Positions 10,301 through 18,586 of a stretch of 64,000 bases of DNA are shown here, piece after piece; position 1 is the stretch's first letter; each line of letters begins with the position of its first letter. The stretch is taken from contig NZ_CP056087.1 in assembly GCF_001839655.2 (NCBI RefSeq), positions 248,001-312,000 of the forward strand, in the 5' to 3' direction. A model generated the notes under the pieces. That model did no database searches. It was given only the letters and a program-made list of their open reading frames with translations, and had not been told where the DNA came from. The translations under genes were made by a program, and so were the position numbers. This DNA comes from Pseudomonas argentinensis. GTDB lineage: Bacteria; Pseudomonadota; Gammaproteobacteria; Pseudomonadales; Pseudomonadaceae.

Positions 10301-11878
10301 GCTGGTGATGGCATCGGCCAGGGTGTCGAGGTTCTGCCAGTTCGGCACCGCCTTGCGGGCCAGCAGCTGTTCCTGGATATAGCGGTTGCAGGCATTGAGC
10401 AGCGCCGCGGCACGCTCCAGCGGAATCATCGCCAGGCCGCCACGCACCTGGGTCAGCAGTTCCGGCACACGGGCCAGGTGATCGTGATTCCACTGCGAGG
10501 CGATGAACTCGATGATCGCGTCCTTGGCCTGCTCCAGGCCATTGCGCGCTTCCTTGATCACCAACTGGTGGATCTGCCCGACATCGGTGGTGGGCAGGTG
10601 GCTTTCTTCGCGCTTGTTGCCGTCGTTCTGGCCGACCATGCCGGTCAGCGTCGCTTCGACATAGAGCAGCGCACCGGCGACGTCCATCAGCACGGCGTCG
10701 CTCGGCGACTGGGCGCCTTCGGTCAGGGCGCGTACCACGTCGAGCTGGTCGACGATGACCTTGCGCGGCTGGGCGAAGCCGAGCACCGCCAGGGTGTCGG
10801 CGATCTGCTTGAGCGGCACCAGCAGCGCCTGCAGCTCGTTGACCTGGGCGCGGTCGCTGCGCACGAACAGGTCGAGGCTGTCCTTGACCCGCACCAGCTC
10901 CTCACAGAGTGCGGCCACCACCGAGCGCATGGCATCGCGGTCGGGGCCGGCCAGGCGGGCCCGCTCCTCGTCGACCACACCCTCGCCGGGCAGCGCTTCG
11001 TCGAGGTTGTAGCGCTCGCGCAACACCCTGTTGCGCGGCGACTGCGGCGAGGCCTTGGCGACGTAGAACAGCAGGTTCTTGGTGAGTTCGTCCGGGGCGC
11101 TCTGGTTGATGCCGTCGGCGCCCTGCTCGGTCAGGCGCTTGAGCTCCTTGTCGACCTGGCGCAGCAGCGTGCGCACCGAGGTGCCGTTGGCGATGCTGCC
11201 GTTGGACAGGCCTTCGACGACGCCGGAGGCGATCTGCCACAGCGACTCCAGCGGCGAGTGCTTGCACAGGGTTTCCAGGCGCGCGAACACCCGCGCCATG
11301 TAGCCGAGATTGGTGCCCATGTCCTGCTGGCGAATGACCCCGACCAGGGCCACCTGCAGCATCTGCCGCAGCTTGCGCAGCAAGGTCGGCAGCTCGGCGG
11401 TACGCAGTTGGGTCAACGACTCGGGCGACAGCGCCGCGGCACGGGTGGACAGATCCGGAGCGAACAGGCTGGTTTCCGACAGCAGCTTCTCTCCCCGCGC
11501 TGCGCGCAGGTCGTTGAGCAGCGGCAGCACCACCATGGGCAGGTCGCGGCGCGCGGTCTGGATGCGGTCCAGGTACACCGGCAGTTGCAGGATGGCCTGC
11601 ATCAGCACTTCCAGCGCTTCGCCCTGGTTGGCCACACGACCGTCGATCAGCGCCTGGGACAGGTGCTCCATCTCCTCGGCGAGCAAGGCCGCGCCGAAGA
11701 ACTCGACCATCTGCAGGGTGCCGTGTACCTGATGCACGTAGGTCTGGCAGAAACGCATGCGCGTCGAATCCTGCGGATTCTCGACGAACGCCTCCAGTGC
11801 CTGTCGCGCCTGCTTCAGGGTTTCCGCGATTTCGCCCTTGACCCACTCCAGGGCGACATAGTCGTGCCGATCACCCAT
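4358..11878 (-). CDS. chpA: Hybrid chemosensory histidine kinase ChpA with multiple phosphotransfer domains
   Basis: This very large CheA-type kinase (about 2,506 residues, near the P. aeruginosa length) is the centre of the pathway controlling twitching motility and surface-dependent cAMP signalling. Visible in order: an N-terminal FimL/Hpt-like region; a long acidic Pro/Glu-rich linker (about residues 560-930); five clear Hpt motifs with HTLKGS or HTLKGG near residues 963, 1126, 1441, 1625 and 1771; a degenerate Hpt without histidine near 1272; the dimerisation and ATPase domain with LRNAVDHG near 2085 and GRGVGMDVV; a CheW domain; and a C-terminal receiver (VVDDSVTVRK, phospho-acceptor in LLDIEMPRMDG, K in LGKPYQ). 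The ATG at 11878 was chosen over an in-frame GTG two codons earlier because GGAG lies 5 nt upstream of it. Confidence 0.96.
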   Translation of the reverse strand: MGDRHDYVALEWVKGEIAETLKQARQALEAFVENPQDSTRMRFCQTYVHQVHGTLQMVEFFGAALLAEEMEHLSQALIDGRVANQGEALEVLMQAILQLPVYLDRIQTARRDLPMVVLPLLNDLRAARGEKLLSETSLFAPDLSTRAAALSPESLTQLRTAELPTLLRKLRQMLQVALVGVIRQQDMGTNLGYMARVFARLETLCKHSPLESLWQIASGVVEGLSNGSIANGTSVRTLLRQVDKELKRLTEQGADGINQSAPDELTKNLLFYVAKASPQSPRNRVLRERYNLDEALPGEGVVDEERARLAGPDRDAMRSVVAALCEELVRVKDSLDLFVRSDRAQVNELQALLVPLKQIADTLAVLGFAQPRKVIVDQLDVVRALTEGAQSPSDAVLMDVAGALLYVEATLTGMVGQNDGNKREESHLPTTDVGQIHQLVIKEARNGLEQAKDAIIEFIASQWNHDHLARVPELLTQVRGGLAMIPLERAAALLNACNRYIQEQLLARKAVPNWQNLDTLADAITSVEYYLERLSDDHATQGDLILDVAEESLGALGYPLQEKPSILDAPVEDEPAPLDDPLHDIDVLAAPGVESAETDAAAAPVADELPVLDEPAFEQPELASEPVDLATDVADKHWPQDEQASEPLASQPADLPELPTEVIEPGEQAAETLVESRDAETIDSWSLTDEQPQALTPGQVDAATDPYALDLSELDDDPYADAKAAMADDVWSLDDSNLLEETPGTAQQDDDILLSAEPLELGEPQVLPLAEHPASIADDTWSFDLDDQPVASPEPHGRAEDELWSLDELRSDLEPGNSEPTAAELPALDLPSQGFEEQPLELESLDLEASGEPQWNEVDLDDLQLPEVELPGLPEAPVVEEPVGEKPMSMADVMAAPVQAINPPAADVPPSLLPPPADEEPIDEELREVFIEEAGEVLETIAEFLPRWCADTEDREALIEIRRAFHTLKGSGRMVRALVIGELAWSIENLLNRVLDRSIQPGDEVKQVINQVVALTPELVDEFAAQAQRQRDDVDRLAADAHALAKGLNLPKHDAPAAAVAEPAGEIVAAASANQEPASEEAAGLDPQLLEIFRNEAENHLDTLAAFLDDCAREMPQPVTDDLQRALHTLKGSAYMAGILPMAEVAAPLEKMVKEFKVNLVPLDLAEAEVLVEAQALFRQGLAQLESDPLRPIAGTEDFLERVQQLHQQRLEHAQSQRQDEHGESRDPQLISIFLAEGMDILLDAEDLLRRWRAQPSERQELNTLLEELTTLGRGAEMAELPQIDELCEALLDVYGAVEDGSLAVSERFFDEAEQAHEALVSMMDQVAAGLQVSACPERVAALRALFDEALDPAKLALLSSDVPGLQVIELEEATRALQASEVAEQPLGEPVEAAESGDNELESIFLEEAADILDSAAGNLQRWLAEPDNRTLLSSLQRDMHTLKGGANMAGVTPISELAHELEALYEGLVDRRYGVSPFATDSVQRGHGLLGAMLANLQARQPAQPADELVAAIRQFRQRGGQDEQHAEPDAAMMPEAVDPADAWPEPEPEPPAAEPIVAPAEPPLVHAEPAPQAAVHSERDPELVEIFLEEGFDIIDSAGAALTHWMDDVDNSLDLESLQRDLHTLKGGARMAEIREIGDLAHELEFLYEDLGNGRLRPSPMLFELLHACHDRLAEMLDAVRSQRQVPNGDELIETIRRLRANPDEQLSMPRAVPLSAAPQESFDADGDDILDIFLEEADDLLEAMEAGIGRWEERREDASCIDDLLRILHTLKGGARLAGQKQLGDQSHDLEQHLTEAQTQGAPWPDSLFLDVQSGFEGLQKSLDELRTRLLQQPQDERPAAEPEQPVARAVTSIVAASELPTAAVENRVLPFVQRAEVAAEEAAARRAPQELVKVPADLLEGLVNLAGETSIFRGRVEQQVSDFGFTLSEMEATIDRVRDQLRRLDTETQAQILSRYQAEAERAGYEEFDPLEMDRHSQLQQLSRALFESASDLLDLKETLASRNRDAETLLLQQARVNTELQEGLMRTRMVPFDRLVPRLRRIVRQVASELGKQVEFTVGNADGEMDRTVLERIVAPLEHMLRNAVDHGIEGAAVRSKAGKPEQGSIRLELGREGGDIVLTLSDDGAGINLDAVRRKAIERGLMDTGADLSEHEILQFILEAGFSTAEKVTQISGRGVGMDVVNAEVKQLGGSMSIDSVSGEGTTFRIRLPFTVSVNRALMVLSGEDLYAIPLNTIEGIVRVSPYELESYYGPDAPRFEYAGQAYELRYLGDLLNNGQHPKLVGQSLPLPVILVRSSEHAVAVQVDSLAGSREIVVKSLGPQFATVPGISGATILGDGRVVVILDLLATIRELHAHLQYQVRPRLSADASAVAEVEVERPTLVMVVDDSVTVRKVTSRLLERNGMNVLTAKDGVDAIAQLQEHRPDIMLLDIEMPRMDGFEVANLIRHDEGLKDLPIIMITSRTGEKHRERAMSIGVNEYLGKPYQESLLLGSIEKWTKRS

Positions 11879-11892
11879 ACACACTCCGTCTC

Positions 11893-12741
11893 TTAGCCCT
11901 TGCGGGTATACGCCAGCACTCGCTCATCGGCCACCGGAAGCATGTCCGGGTGCTGCCAGCCGACCACTTCGCCTACCCCGATCACCAGCAAGCCACCCGG
12001 CGCCAGGCACTCGGCCAGGCGGTTGAGGATCTCGCGGCGTCGCCAGCGGCGAAAATAGATCAGCAAGTTCTGACAAAAAATAACGTCCATGCCGGTCATT
12101 GGCGCCTTGTCCAACTCCAGCACGTTGAGCCTGGCACAGCACACCCGTGCGGCCAGTTCCGGCAAAACCTTGAAGCGTTCATCACCCTGGCGCGTGAAAT
12201 AGCGCGCGCGCAGGTCTTCATCCAGCGGTTGCAGCCGGCGTCCGTCGTACAGGCCTTCCCGGGCCTTGGCCAGGGCGCTGCGGCTGATGTCGGTGCCGGT
12301 GACCCCGAATCGCCCCTGCGGCCCCAGCGCTTCGCTGGCACCGATGGCCAGCGAGTAGGCCTCTTCACCACTCGAGCAGCCCACGCTCCAGATCGCCAGT
12401 GGCTTGTCCAGGCCCTGCTCGCCACGGCGGGCGACGTAGGCCTGGTACACCTCGAACGAAGCCGGATGCCGGTAGAAACGGGTTTCCTGTACGGTCAGCC
12501 GATCCAGCAGGTTCGCCCATTCCACGGCGCCGCGCGGGCCATCGGTGACCTGCCGGTAGTAGCTGGCGTAGTCGGCGATGCCCAGTTCGCGCATGCGCGT
12601 GCTCAGGTTGGTCTGCAGAAACACCCGGCGCTGCTCGTTGACCACCATGCCCAGGCGCGATTCCAGCAACTGCTGCCAGTCGCGGAACTCCGTGGCGGAC
12701 ATGTCCGCCACTGGCTGCAAGGCCCAGACGCCTGACTGCAT
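11893..12741 (-). CDS. pilK: Chemotaxis methyltransferase PilK (CheR family)
   Basis: PilK is a SAM-dependent methyltransferase expected to methylate glutamates of the receptor PilJ. The all-helical N-terminal CheR domain (EFRDWQQLLESRLGMVV) is followed by LTVQETRFYRHPASFE and the SAM-binding motif IWSVGCSSGEEAYSLA. FCQNLLIYF and APGGLLVIGVGE close the Rossmann fold. The start at 12741 (MQSGVWALQP, 282 residues) has GAGGG 7 nt upstream. An in-frame ATG at 12783 would add 14 residues but has no clear ribosome-binding site. It lies between pilJ and chpA in the chp operon. Confidence 0.92.
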   Translation of the reverse strand: MQSGVWALQPVADMSATEFRDWQQLLESRLGMVVNEQRRVFLQTNLSTRMRELGIADYASYYRQVTDGPRGAVEWANLLDRLTVQETRFYRHPASFEVYQAYVARRGEQGLDKPLAIWSVGCSSGEEAYSLAIGASEALGPQGRFGVTGTDISRSALAKAREGLYDGRRLQPLDEDLRARYFTRQGDERFKVLPELAARVCCARLNVLELDKAPMTGMDVIFCQNLLIYFRRWRRREILNRLAECLAPGGLLVIGVGEVVGWQHPDMLPVADERVLAYTRKG

Positions 12742-12809
12742 GATGAAACCCTCGCTCGAGCACGCGACCGCCGCCTGGTGCATCGTTCAATGCGCCAGAC
12801 GGCAGAGAA

Positions 12810-14858
12810 TCACGCCTGCTCGCCGTCGTGTGGCAGGGTGAAACCGGACACCGAGTTGCGCATTTCACTGGCCATCTTGGCCAGGTTACCAATGCTCTTG
12901 GCGGTGGCGGTGGTACCGGACGAGGTCTGCGAGGTGATCTCCTGAATCACGTTCATGGTGTTGGAGATGTGGCCGGCAGACGATGCCTGCTGGCGCGCGG
13001 CGTTGGAAATGTTCTGGATGAGCGCGGCGAGGGTCTTGGATACCCTCTCGATCTCTTCCAGGGCCACACCCGCGTCCTGCGCCAGGCGTGCACCACGTAC
13101 CACCTCGGAGGTGGTCTGTTCCATGGAGATAACCGCTTCGTTGGTGTCGGTCTGAATGGTCTTGACCAGTGCCTCGATCTGCTTGGTCGCACCCGAGGAA
13201 CGTTCTGCGAGGCGCTGTACCTCGTCCGCTACCACGGCGAAGCCGCGGCCGGCGTCACCGGCCATGGAGGCCTGGATCGCGGCGTTCAGGGCGAGGATGT
13301 TGGTCTGGTCGGCAATGTCGTTGATCAGGCTCACGATGTCACCGATCTCCTGGGACGATTCACCGAGGCGCTTGATTCGCTTCGAGGTGTCCTGGATCTG
13401 CTCGCGGATGTTGTCCATGCCGGTGATGGTGTTGTGTACGACTTCGTTGCCCTTGTTGGCGATGGCTACGGAACGTTCCGCTACCGCGGAGGACTCCGAG
13501 GCGTTCGCCGATACCTGGTCGATCGACACGGCCATTTCGTTGATCGCCGCCGAGGCACCGGCGATTTCCTGGGCCTGGTGCTCGGATGCCTCGGCCAGGT
13601 GCATGGCGGTGGCCTGGGTTTCCTGGGCGGCGCCGGCTACCTGCACGGCGGTCATGTTGATCGTCGCGACCAGGTCGCGCAGCTGGTCGATGGAGTAGTT
13701 GATGGAGTCGGCGATGGCACCGGTGAAGTCTTCGGTTACCGTCGCGGCCACCGTCAGGTCACCGTCGGCGAGGTCGGCGATCTCATCGAGCAGACGCAGA
13801 ATCGCGGTCTGGTTACGTTCGTTCTTCTCGGCGGTTTCGGCCAGTCGACGGTTGGTCTCCTGCACCATCACCAGGCCGATGATCAGAATCGAACCCAGCG
13901 CCAGGGCGCCCAGCACGTAACCGGCGATGGTGTTCAGCGAGCGGCCCGAGGCCAGCCCCTCGAAGCCCTCGGACAGGGCCGAGGCCTTGTCGAGCAGGGT
14001 CTGCGAAACGGTGAAGATGGTGTTGGCCGATTCACGAACCTGGAACAGCTCCGGCGAGGTTTCGAGAATCTCGTCCACGGAACCGGAAATGAATTCGAAC
14101 AGCTCGGAAATCTCCGCCAGACGCTCCAGGGCTTCCTGGTCGCTGACCTTGGTGATCTCCATGGCCGCGTTGCCTTCCTGCATGGCGCTGAGCACGCGGC
14201 CGAACAGACTGGCGTCGCGACCGAACATATCGGCGGCCTGCACCGAATCCTGGTCACCGGCCAGCACCTTGTTCACCGAGCCGAGAATACGTTCGGCCAG
14301 CAGCGACTGACGCTGGGCAACCGATACCTGGGCAGCGGGTGCGCCGCTTTCCAGCAGGATGTCGACCACTTCCTCGTACTCGACCTGCAGTTGCGGAATG
14401 GTTTCGGCCAGGGTGGCGGCCACCTGGTGCAGCGACAGAACGGTCTGCTCGCTGGCCAGAATGGCGTCGGCGTTCTGCCGCAGGGCATCCCAGTCCTGCT
14501 GCACGGCGGCCATCTGCGCCTGCACCGCGGCCGGCGCGGCGGGCAGGCCGGTCTGCGCGTTACCATCGGTCAGGTAGGCCCAGCGCGTCTGGAAGTCGTT
14601 GCGCGCATCGCGCAACAGGGCGAAGGCTTCGGCCTTGCCCGCCGCGGATTCGGTGGCGTCCTTGGCGATACGCTGGGACAGTACGCGCAACTCGCCCCCA
14701 TGGCCGAGGTACTCGGTGTCGTAGTTAGCCTGCGTATTCATGTACGCGAAGTTGGCGAACAGCATCACGATCGAAACGATCAGGACGACGAACAGCCCCG
14801 CCACGAGTGCGCCGACCCGTGTCCCCGCCAGTACGTTGTTGGAGATTACTTTTTTCAT
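12810..14858 (-). CDS. pilJ: Type IV pilus methyl-accepting chemoreceptor PilJ
   Basis: PilJ is the receptor of the Pil-Chp system; it senses pilus retraction or surface contact and signals through PilI/ChpC to ChpA. The 682-residue protein has an N-terminal membrane segment ([18 protein letters not shown]), a periplasmic region with tandem PilJ-type helical repeats ([15 protein letters not shown] and later [12 protein letters not shown]), a second membrane segment near residue 310, a HAMP-like region and a cytoplasmic MCP domain. The signalling tip reads [20 protein letters not shown] and [18 protein letters not shown]. It is 82 bp downstream of pilI in the same operon. Confidence 0.96.
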   Translation of the reverse strand: MKKVISNNVLAGTRVGALVAGLFVVLIVSIVMLFANFAYMNTQANYDTEYLGHGGELRVLSQRIAKDATESAAGKAEAFALLRDARNDFQTRWAYLTDGNAQTGLPAAPAAVQAQMAAVQQDWDALRQNADAILASEQTVLSLHQVAATLAETIPQLQVEYEEVVDILLESGAPAAQVSVAQRQSLLAERILGSVNKVLAGDQDSVQAADMFGRDASLFGRVLSAMQEGNAAMEITKVSDQEALERLAEISELFEFISGSVDEILETSPELFQVRESANTIFTVSQTLLDKASALSEGFEGLASGRSLNTIAGYVLGALALGSILIIGLVMVQETNRRLAETAEKNERNQTAILRLLDEIADLADGDLTVAATVTEDFTGAIADSINYSIDQLRDLVATINMTAVQVAGAAQETQATAMHLAEASEHQAQEIAGASAAINEMAVSIDQVSANASESSAVAERSVAIANKGNEVVHNTITGMDNIREQIQDTSKRIKRLGESSQEIGDIVSLINDIADQTNILALNAAIQASMAGDAGRGFAVVADEVQRLAERSSGATKQIEALVKTIQTDTNEAVISMEQTTSEVVRGARLAQDAGVALEEIERVSKTLAALIQNISNAARQQASSAGHISNTMNVIQEITSQTSSGTTATAKSIGNLAKMASEMRNSVSGFTLPHDGEQA

Positions 14859-14940
14859 TATCTGGCCCCCGCCTGGACCCTACCGCACTTCGAATTCCAT
14901 CTAACGTCAGAAGGCTGGCTGCGCCGCCCCCACCGAAAAG

Positions 14941-15480
14941 CTATCTGTATGCCACGTCGCCAAACTCTGGGGCCTGGGCCAGCGCATGAGGGCTGAACAC
15001 CAACCAGGGCTGCTCGCGCTGGAACACACCATGAATGTATGGCGCGATGGACGCCTCGAGCGCTGGTAACTGCTCGGAAAAGGTATCCACCGCAAAATGC
15101 TGCATGCCGAACACCTCGTCGACCGTCAGGCCCGCGAAGATGTCCTGATGATCGACCACCAGCACCCGCCGCTGCTTGCGCAGGGGCGACAGCTCAGCGC
15201 CGAAAAAGCCGCACAGGTCCATCACCGGCAGCAATCGTCCACGCACGTTGGCCACGCCCTTGACCCAGCTTTTCACGCCGGGCAGCAAGGTATGCCGTGG
15301 CTCGTGCAACACCTCACCGACCTCACCCATCGGTGCGACGAAAAATCGCTCGCCCATGCGAAAGCCAATGCCACTCCAGGTCTGCACCGCCACCTGCTGC
15401 GATGGCAAGCCCGCTGCCAATGCGCGGCAGCGCTGCTCGATGCCGAGAAGGATCTGAAAGGGGCTGCGTGTCTCTGACAT
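14941..15480 (-). CDS. pilI: CheW-like adaptor protein PilI
   Basis: This 179-residue CheW-domain protein couples the receptor PilJ to the kinase ChpA and is required for normal twitching. Segments typical of CheW are visible: GERFFVAPMGEVGEVL, WVKGVANVRGRLLPVMDL, RRVLVVDHQDIFAGLTVDEVFG. It sits between pilH and pilJ, 43 bp downstream of pilH, in the minus-strand chp operon. Confidence 0.93.
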   Translation of the reverse strand: MSETRSPFQILLGIEQRCRALAAGLPSQQVAVQTWSGIGFRMGERFFVAPMGEVGEVLHEPRHTLLPGVKSWVKGVANVRGRLLPVMDLCGFFGAELSPLRKQRRVLVVDHQDIFAGLTVDEVFGMQHFAVDTFSEQLPALEASIAPYIHGVFQREQPWLVFSPHALAQAPEFGDVAYR

Positions 15481-15523
15481 GCCTGTCGTGACCTTCTTCT
15501 TTATCGTGTCGCGCTGCGCGGCC

Positions 15524-15889
15524 TCAGCCGGCGAGCACCGCGTTCAGTGTTTTCAGCAGCGTAGCTTCGTCCACCGGCTTGGTCAGGTAGTCCTTGGCGC
15601 CCTGGCGCTTGCCCCAGACCTTGTCGGTTTCCTGATCCTTGGTGGTGACGATGATCACCGGGATGTGGCTGGTTTCGGCATCCTTGGTCAGCTGCCGGGT
15701 GGCCTGGAAGCCGTTGAGCCCGGGCATGACGATGTCCATCAGCACCACATCGGGTTTTTCCTGGCGCGCCAGGGCGACGCCGTCGGCGCCGTTTTCGGCC
15801 TTGAGTACCTGATGGCCATGTTTTTCCAGCATGGCGGTCAGCTTGTACATTTCGGTCGGCGAGTCATCAACAATCAGAATTCGAGCCAT
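15524..15889 (-). CDS. pilH: Response regulator PilH
   Basis: This single-domain CheY-like receiver of 121 residues is one of the two output regulators of ChpA, and has been linked to PilT-driven retraction and phosphate-sink behaviour. The acidic pocket is ILIVDDSP, the phospho-acceptor Asp lies in VVLMDIVMPGLNG and the conserved Lys in YLTKPVDEA. The start at 15889 (MARILIV) has GGGA 6 nt upstream; four further in-frame codons upstream are probably not translated. Confidence 0.95.
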   Translation of the reverse strand: MARILIVDDSPTEMYKLTAMLEKHGHQVLKAENGADGVALARQEKPDVVLMDIVMPGLNGFQATRQLTKDAETSHIPVIIVTTKDQETDKVWGKRQGAKDYLTKPVDEATLLKTLNAVLAG

Positions 15890-15937
15890 GATGTTTCCCA
15901 ATACATGAAGAGAGGCGGTTGTAGCGACAGCCGGGCG

Positions 15938-16345
15938 TCAGGACGCCTGCTCGACCGGAGAAAACTCCGGCACGTGGGTCTTGATCGCGCCGAGCAGCTC
16001 TTCCTTGCTGAATGGCTTGGTCAGGTATTGATCAGAACCGACGATACGCCCCTTGGCCTTGTCGAACAGGCCGTCCTTGGACGACAGCATGATAACGGGC
16101 GTGGACTTGAAGGCACTGTTGTTCTTGATCAACGCACAGGTCTGATAGCCATCGAGACGCGGCATCATGATGTCGACGAAAATGATGTTCGGATGGGTGT
16201 CGGCGATCTTCGCCAGGGCATCGAAGCCATCCACAGCGGTGATCACGTCACAGCCCACCTTTTTCAGCAGGGTTTCCGCTGTACGACGAATCGTCTTCGA
16301 GTCGTCGATCACCATCACCCTCAAGCCTTCCGAATGCTGTTCCAT
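15938..16345 (-). CDS. pilG: Response regulator PilG
   Basis: This CheY-like receiver of 135 residues is the other output of ChpA. In P. aeruginosa it promotes pilus extension and activates adenylate cyclase signalling. Key residues are visible in VMVIDDSKT, IIFVDIMMPRLDGY (phospho-acceptor Asp) and YLTKPFSKEE (Lys). It starts at 16345 (MEQHSEG) and is the first gene of the minus-strand operon pilGHIJK-chpABC. It faces gshB across a 228-bp gap. Confidence 0.95.
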   Translation of the reverse strand: MEQHSEGLRVMVIDDSKTIRRTAETLLKKVGCDVITAVDGFDALAKIADTHPNIIFVDIMMPRLDGYQTCALIKNNSAFKSTPVIMLSSKDGLFDKAKGRIVGSDQYLTKPFSKEELLGAIKTHVPEFSPVEQAS

Positions 16346-16424
16346 GTCTGCCCTGCCACCACTTCGGTGAGTCGTTGTATTACGCCATATCCAGTGCGCC
16401 GGAGGCCCTGAAACCAATGGGCCC

Positions 16425-16445
16425 GGCCCATCGCTGGGCCTTTTT
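16425..16445 (+). terminator. Intrinsic terminator with no obvious gene upstream
   Basis: The stem GGCCCA/TGGGCC with a 4-nt loop TCGC (16425-16440) is followed at once by five T residues. It works only for plus-strand transcription, yet it lies before gshB and after no plus-strand gene. It may end a short leader RNA or an antisense transcript from the pilG end. Confidence 0.6.
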
Positions 16446-16573
16446 AGCACACTCTCCACATGCAAGCCATCGGCCTGGTCGCCCTTGACCACCAGCCCCG
16501 TCAGCGCCACCCTTGGCGCCCATCCCTGCTACCTTCGCGGCTGCATCGCACCGCCCTCTACGGAGATACCTCA

Positions 16574-17536
16574 ATGAGCGTTCGGCTCGGCATCGTCATG
16601 GATCCCATCGCACAGATCGCCTACAAGAAGGACAGCTCGCTGGCCATGCTGCTGGCTGCCCAGGCGCGCGGCTGGAGCCTCTTCTATATGGAGCAGAAGG
16701 ACCTCTACCAGGCCGCCGGTGTCGCCCGCGGCCGTACCCGCCCGCTCACGGTGTTCGCCGATCCCCAGCACTGGTTCGAGTTCGGTGACGAGCAGGACAT
16801 GCCCCTGGCCGAACTCGACGTGATCCTGATGCGCAAGGATCCGCCCTTCGATAACGAATTCGTCTATTCAACCTACCTGCTCGAACAGGCCGAGGAAGCC
16901 GGCACCCTGGTGGTCAACCGCCCCCAGAGCCTGCGCGACTGCAACGAGAAGTTCTTTGCCACGCGCTTTCCTGAGTTCACGCCGGAAACCATCGTCAGCC
17001 GTAGACCCGACATTCTGCGTGATTTTGCGCGACAGCACCGTGACATCATTCTCAAACCCCTCGATGGAATGGGCGGATCGATGATCTTTCGTCACCGCGA
17101 GGGCGACCCGAACCTGTCGGTGATCCTCGAAGCCCTCACCGCCCACGGCAGCCAGCAGATCATGGCGCAGCGTTACCTGCCGGCCATCGTCGACGGCGAC
17201 AAGCGTATTCTGATGATAGACGGTGAACCGGTGCCCTACTGCCTGGCGCGCATTCCGGCCAGCGGCGAAACCCGCGGCAACCTGGCCGCCGGCGGCCGCG
17301 GCGAAGCCCGCCCGCTCACCGAGCGCGATCGCGAGATCGCCGCCGCCGTCGGCCCGAGCCTGCGCGAACGCGGCCTGCTGTTCGTCGGCCTGGACGTGAT
17401 CGGCGACCGCCTCACCGAGATCAACGTCACCAGCCCGACCTGCATTCGCGAGATCGATGCGGCCTTCGACACGCGTATCGGCGAACGGCTGATGGACAAG
17501 ATTGCCGAAAAGCTCAATGCGCGGAGTGCTTCATAG
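16574..17536 (+). CDS. gshB: Glutathione synthetase GshB
   Basis: This ATP-grasp ligase joins gamma-glutamylcysteine and glycine to give glutathione. The 320-residue protein begins MSVRLGIVMDPI. The start at 16574 has GGAGA about 7 nt upstream. Family motifs include MRKDPPFDNEF, NEKFFATRFPEFTPETIVS, ILKPLDGMGGSMIFR, RYLPAIVDGDKRILMIDGEP and GLDVIGDRLTEINVTSPTC. Divergent from pilG; the next gene is the tonB3-like gene 84 bp downstream. Confidence 0.96.
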   Translation: MSVRLGIVMDPIAQIAYKKDSSLAMLLAAQARGWSLFYMEQKDLYQAAGVARGRTRPLTVFADPQHWFEFGDEQDMPLAELDVILMRKDPPFDNEFVYSTYLLEQAEEAGTLVVNRPQSLRDCNEKFFATRFPEFTPETIVSRRPDILRDFARQHRDIILKPLDGMGGSMIFRHREGDPNLSVILEALTAHGSQQIMAQRYLPAIVDGDKRILMIDGEPVPYCLARIPASGETRGNLAAGGRGEARPLTERDREIAAAVGPSLRERGLLFVGLDVIGDRLTEINVTSPTCIREIDAAFDTRIGERLMDKIAEKLNARSAS

Positions 17537-17620
17537 ACTTTTGCCCATCGCCTCGGCAGACTGCGCGGCAACCCAGCACACCCGTGCCGAAACGCTGACA
17601 GCCCCTGACGACAGATAGTG

Positions 17621-18517
17621 ATGAACGCCACAGCCACCCCACCCGATCTCAACTCCTCCGGCGTTCGCCCGGCGGATCGGCTGGGGTTCACCCTGTTCTT
17701 GGCGGCGGTGCTACACGCCGCGCTGATTCTCGGCGTCGGTTTCACCTTCGCCGAGCCCGGGCAGATCAGCAAGACCCTGGAAATCACCCTGTCCACCTTC
17801 AAGAGCGATGAAAAGCCCAAGGAGGCGGACTTCCTCGCCCAGGACAACCAGCAGGGCAGCGGCACCCTGGACAAGAAAGCGGCGCCGACCACCACCGAAC
17901 AGGCGCCCTTCCAGGACACCGAAGTGCGCAAGGTAACGCCCGCCGCCGCGCCGCCACCGCCAGCCGTCAAGCCCGAAGCGCCGAAAGCCGCGGTGACCAC
18001 CCGCGCCCCGCAACAGCAGAAGGCGCCGGCCAAGCGCGAGGAAACCAAGCCGACGCCGCCGAGCCCGGAGGCGCCGTCCTTCGACAGCGCGCAGTTGTCC
18101 GCCGAGATCGCCAGCCTGGAAGCCGAGCTGTCCGACCAGGTGCAGCAGTACGCCAAACGGCCGAAGATCCACCGTCTCAATGCGGCCTCGACCATGCGCG
18201 ACAAGGGCGCCTGGTACAAGGACGAGTGGCGCAAGAAGGTCGAGCGCATCGGTAACCTCAACTACCCGGACGACGCGCGCCGCCGGCAGATCCACGGCAG
18301 CCTGCGCCTGCTGGTGTCGATCAACCGCGACGGCAGCCTGTACGAAGTGATGGTGCTGGAGTCCTCCGGCGAGCAGGTACTCGATCAGGCCGCCATGCGC
18401 ATCGTGCGCCTGGCCGCGCCCTACGCGCCGTTCACTGGCGATCTGGCCGACATCGACCGTCTGGAGATCATCCGCACCTGGCGTTTCGAGCGTGGCGACC
18501 GCCTGTCGAGCAACTGA
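17621..18517 (+). CDS. tonB3: TonB-family energy transducer (TonB3-like)
   Basis: This inner-membrane TonB-family protein of 298 residues has an N-terminal membrane anchor (LFLAAVLHAALILGVGFTF, about residues 25-45), a Pro/Ala/Lys-rich periplasmic linker, a short coiled-coil-like segment (SAEIASLEAELSDQV) and a TonB C-terminal domain (NYPDDARRRQIHGSLRLLVSI to TWRFERGD). Its position between gshB and algH matches P. aeruginosa tonB3, reported to be needed for twitching motility. No exbB/exbD lies beside it. The ATG at 17621 directly follows an in-frame GTG at 17618. Confidence 0.85.
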   Translation: MNATATPPDLNSSGVRPADRLGFTLFLAAVLHAALILGVGFTFAEPGQISKTLEITLSTFKSDEKPKEADFLAQDNQQGSGTLDKKAAPTTTEQAPFQDTEVRKVTPAAAPPPPAVKPEAPKAAVTTRAPQQQKAPAKREETKPTPPSPEAPSFDSAQLSAEIASLEAELSDQVQQYAKRPKIHRLNAASTMRDKGAWYKDEWRKKVERIGNLNYPDDARRRQIHGSLRLLVSINRDGSLYEVMVLESSGEQVLDQAAMRIVRLAAPYAPFTGDLADIDRLEIIRTWRFERGDRLSSN

Positions 18518-18586
18518 AGAGGCCCCAGGGTTTTCGACCGTACATGCAGCTTGTAGCTTGCGCCGCGCAGCTTCAAACTAGCGGCC

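Noticed and set aside
4460..11896. Two very long plus-strand open frames opposite chpA (about 1,071 and 1,384 codons)
   Set aside because: Both lie antisense to clear ChpA domains, are His/Gln/Gly/Val-rich without any motif, and arise from the third-position GC bias of chpA.
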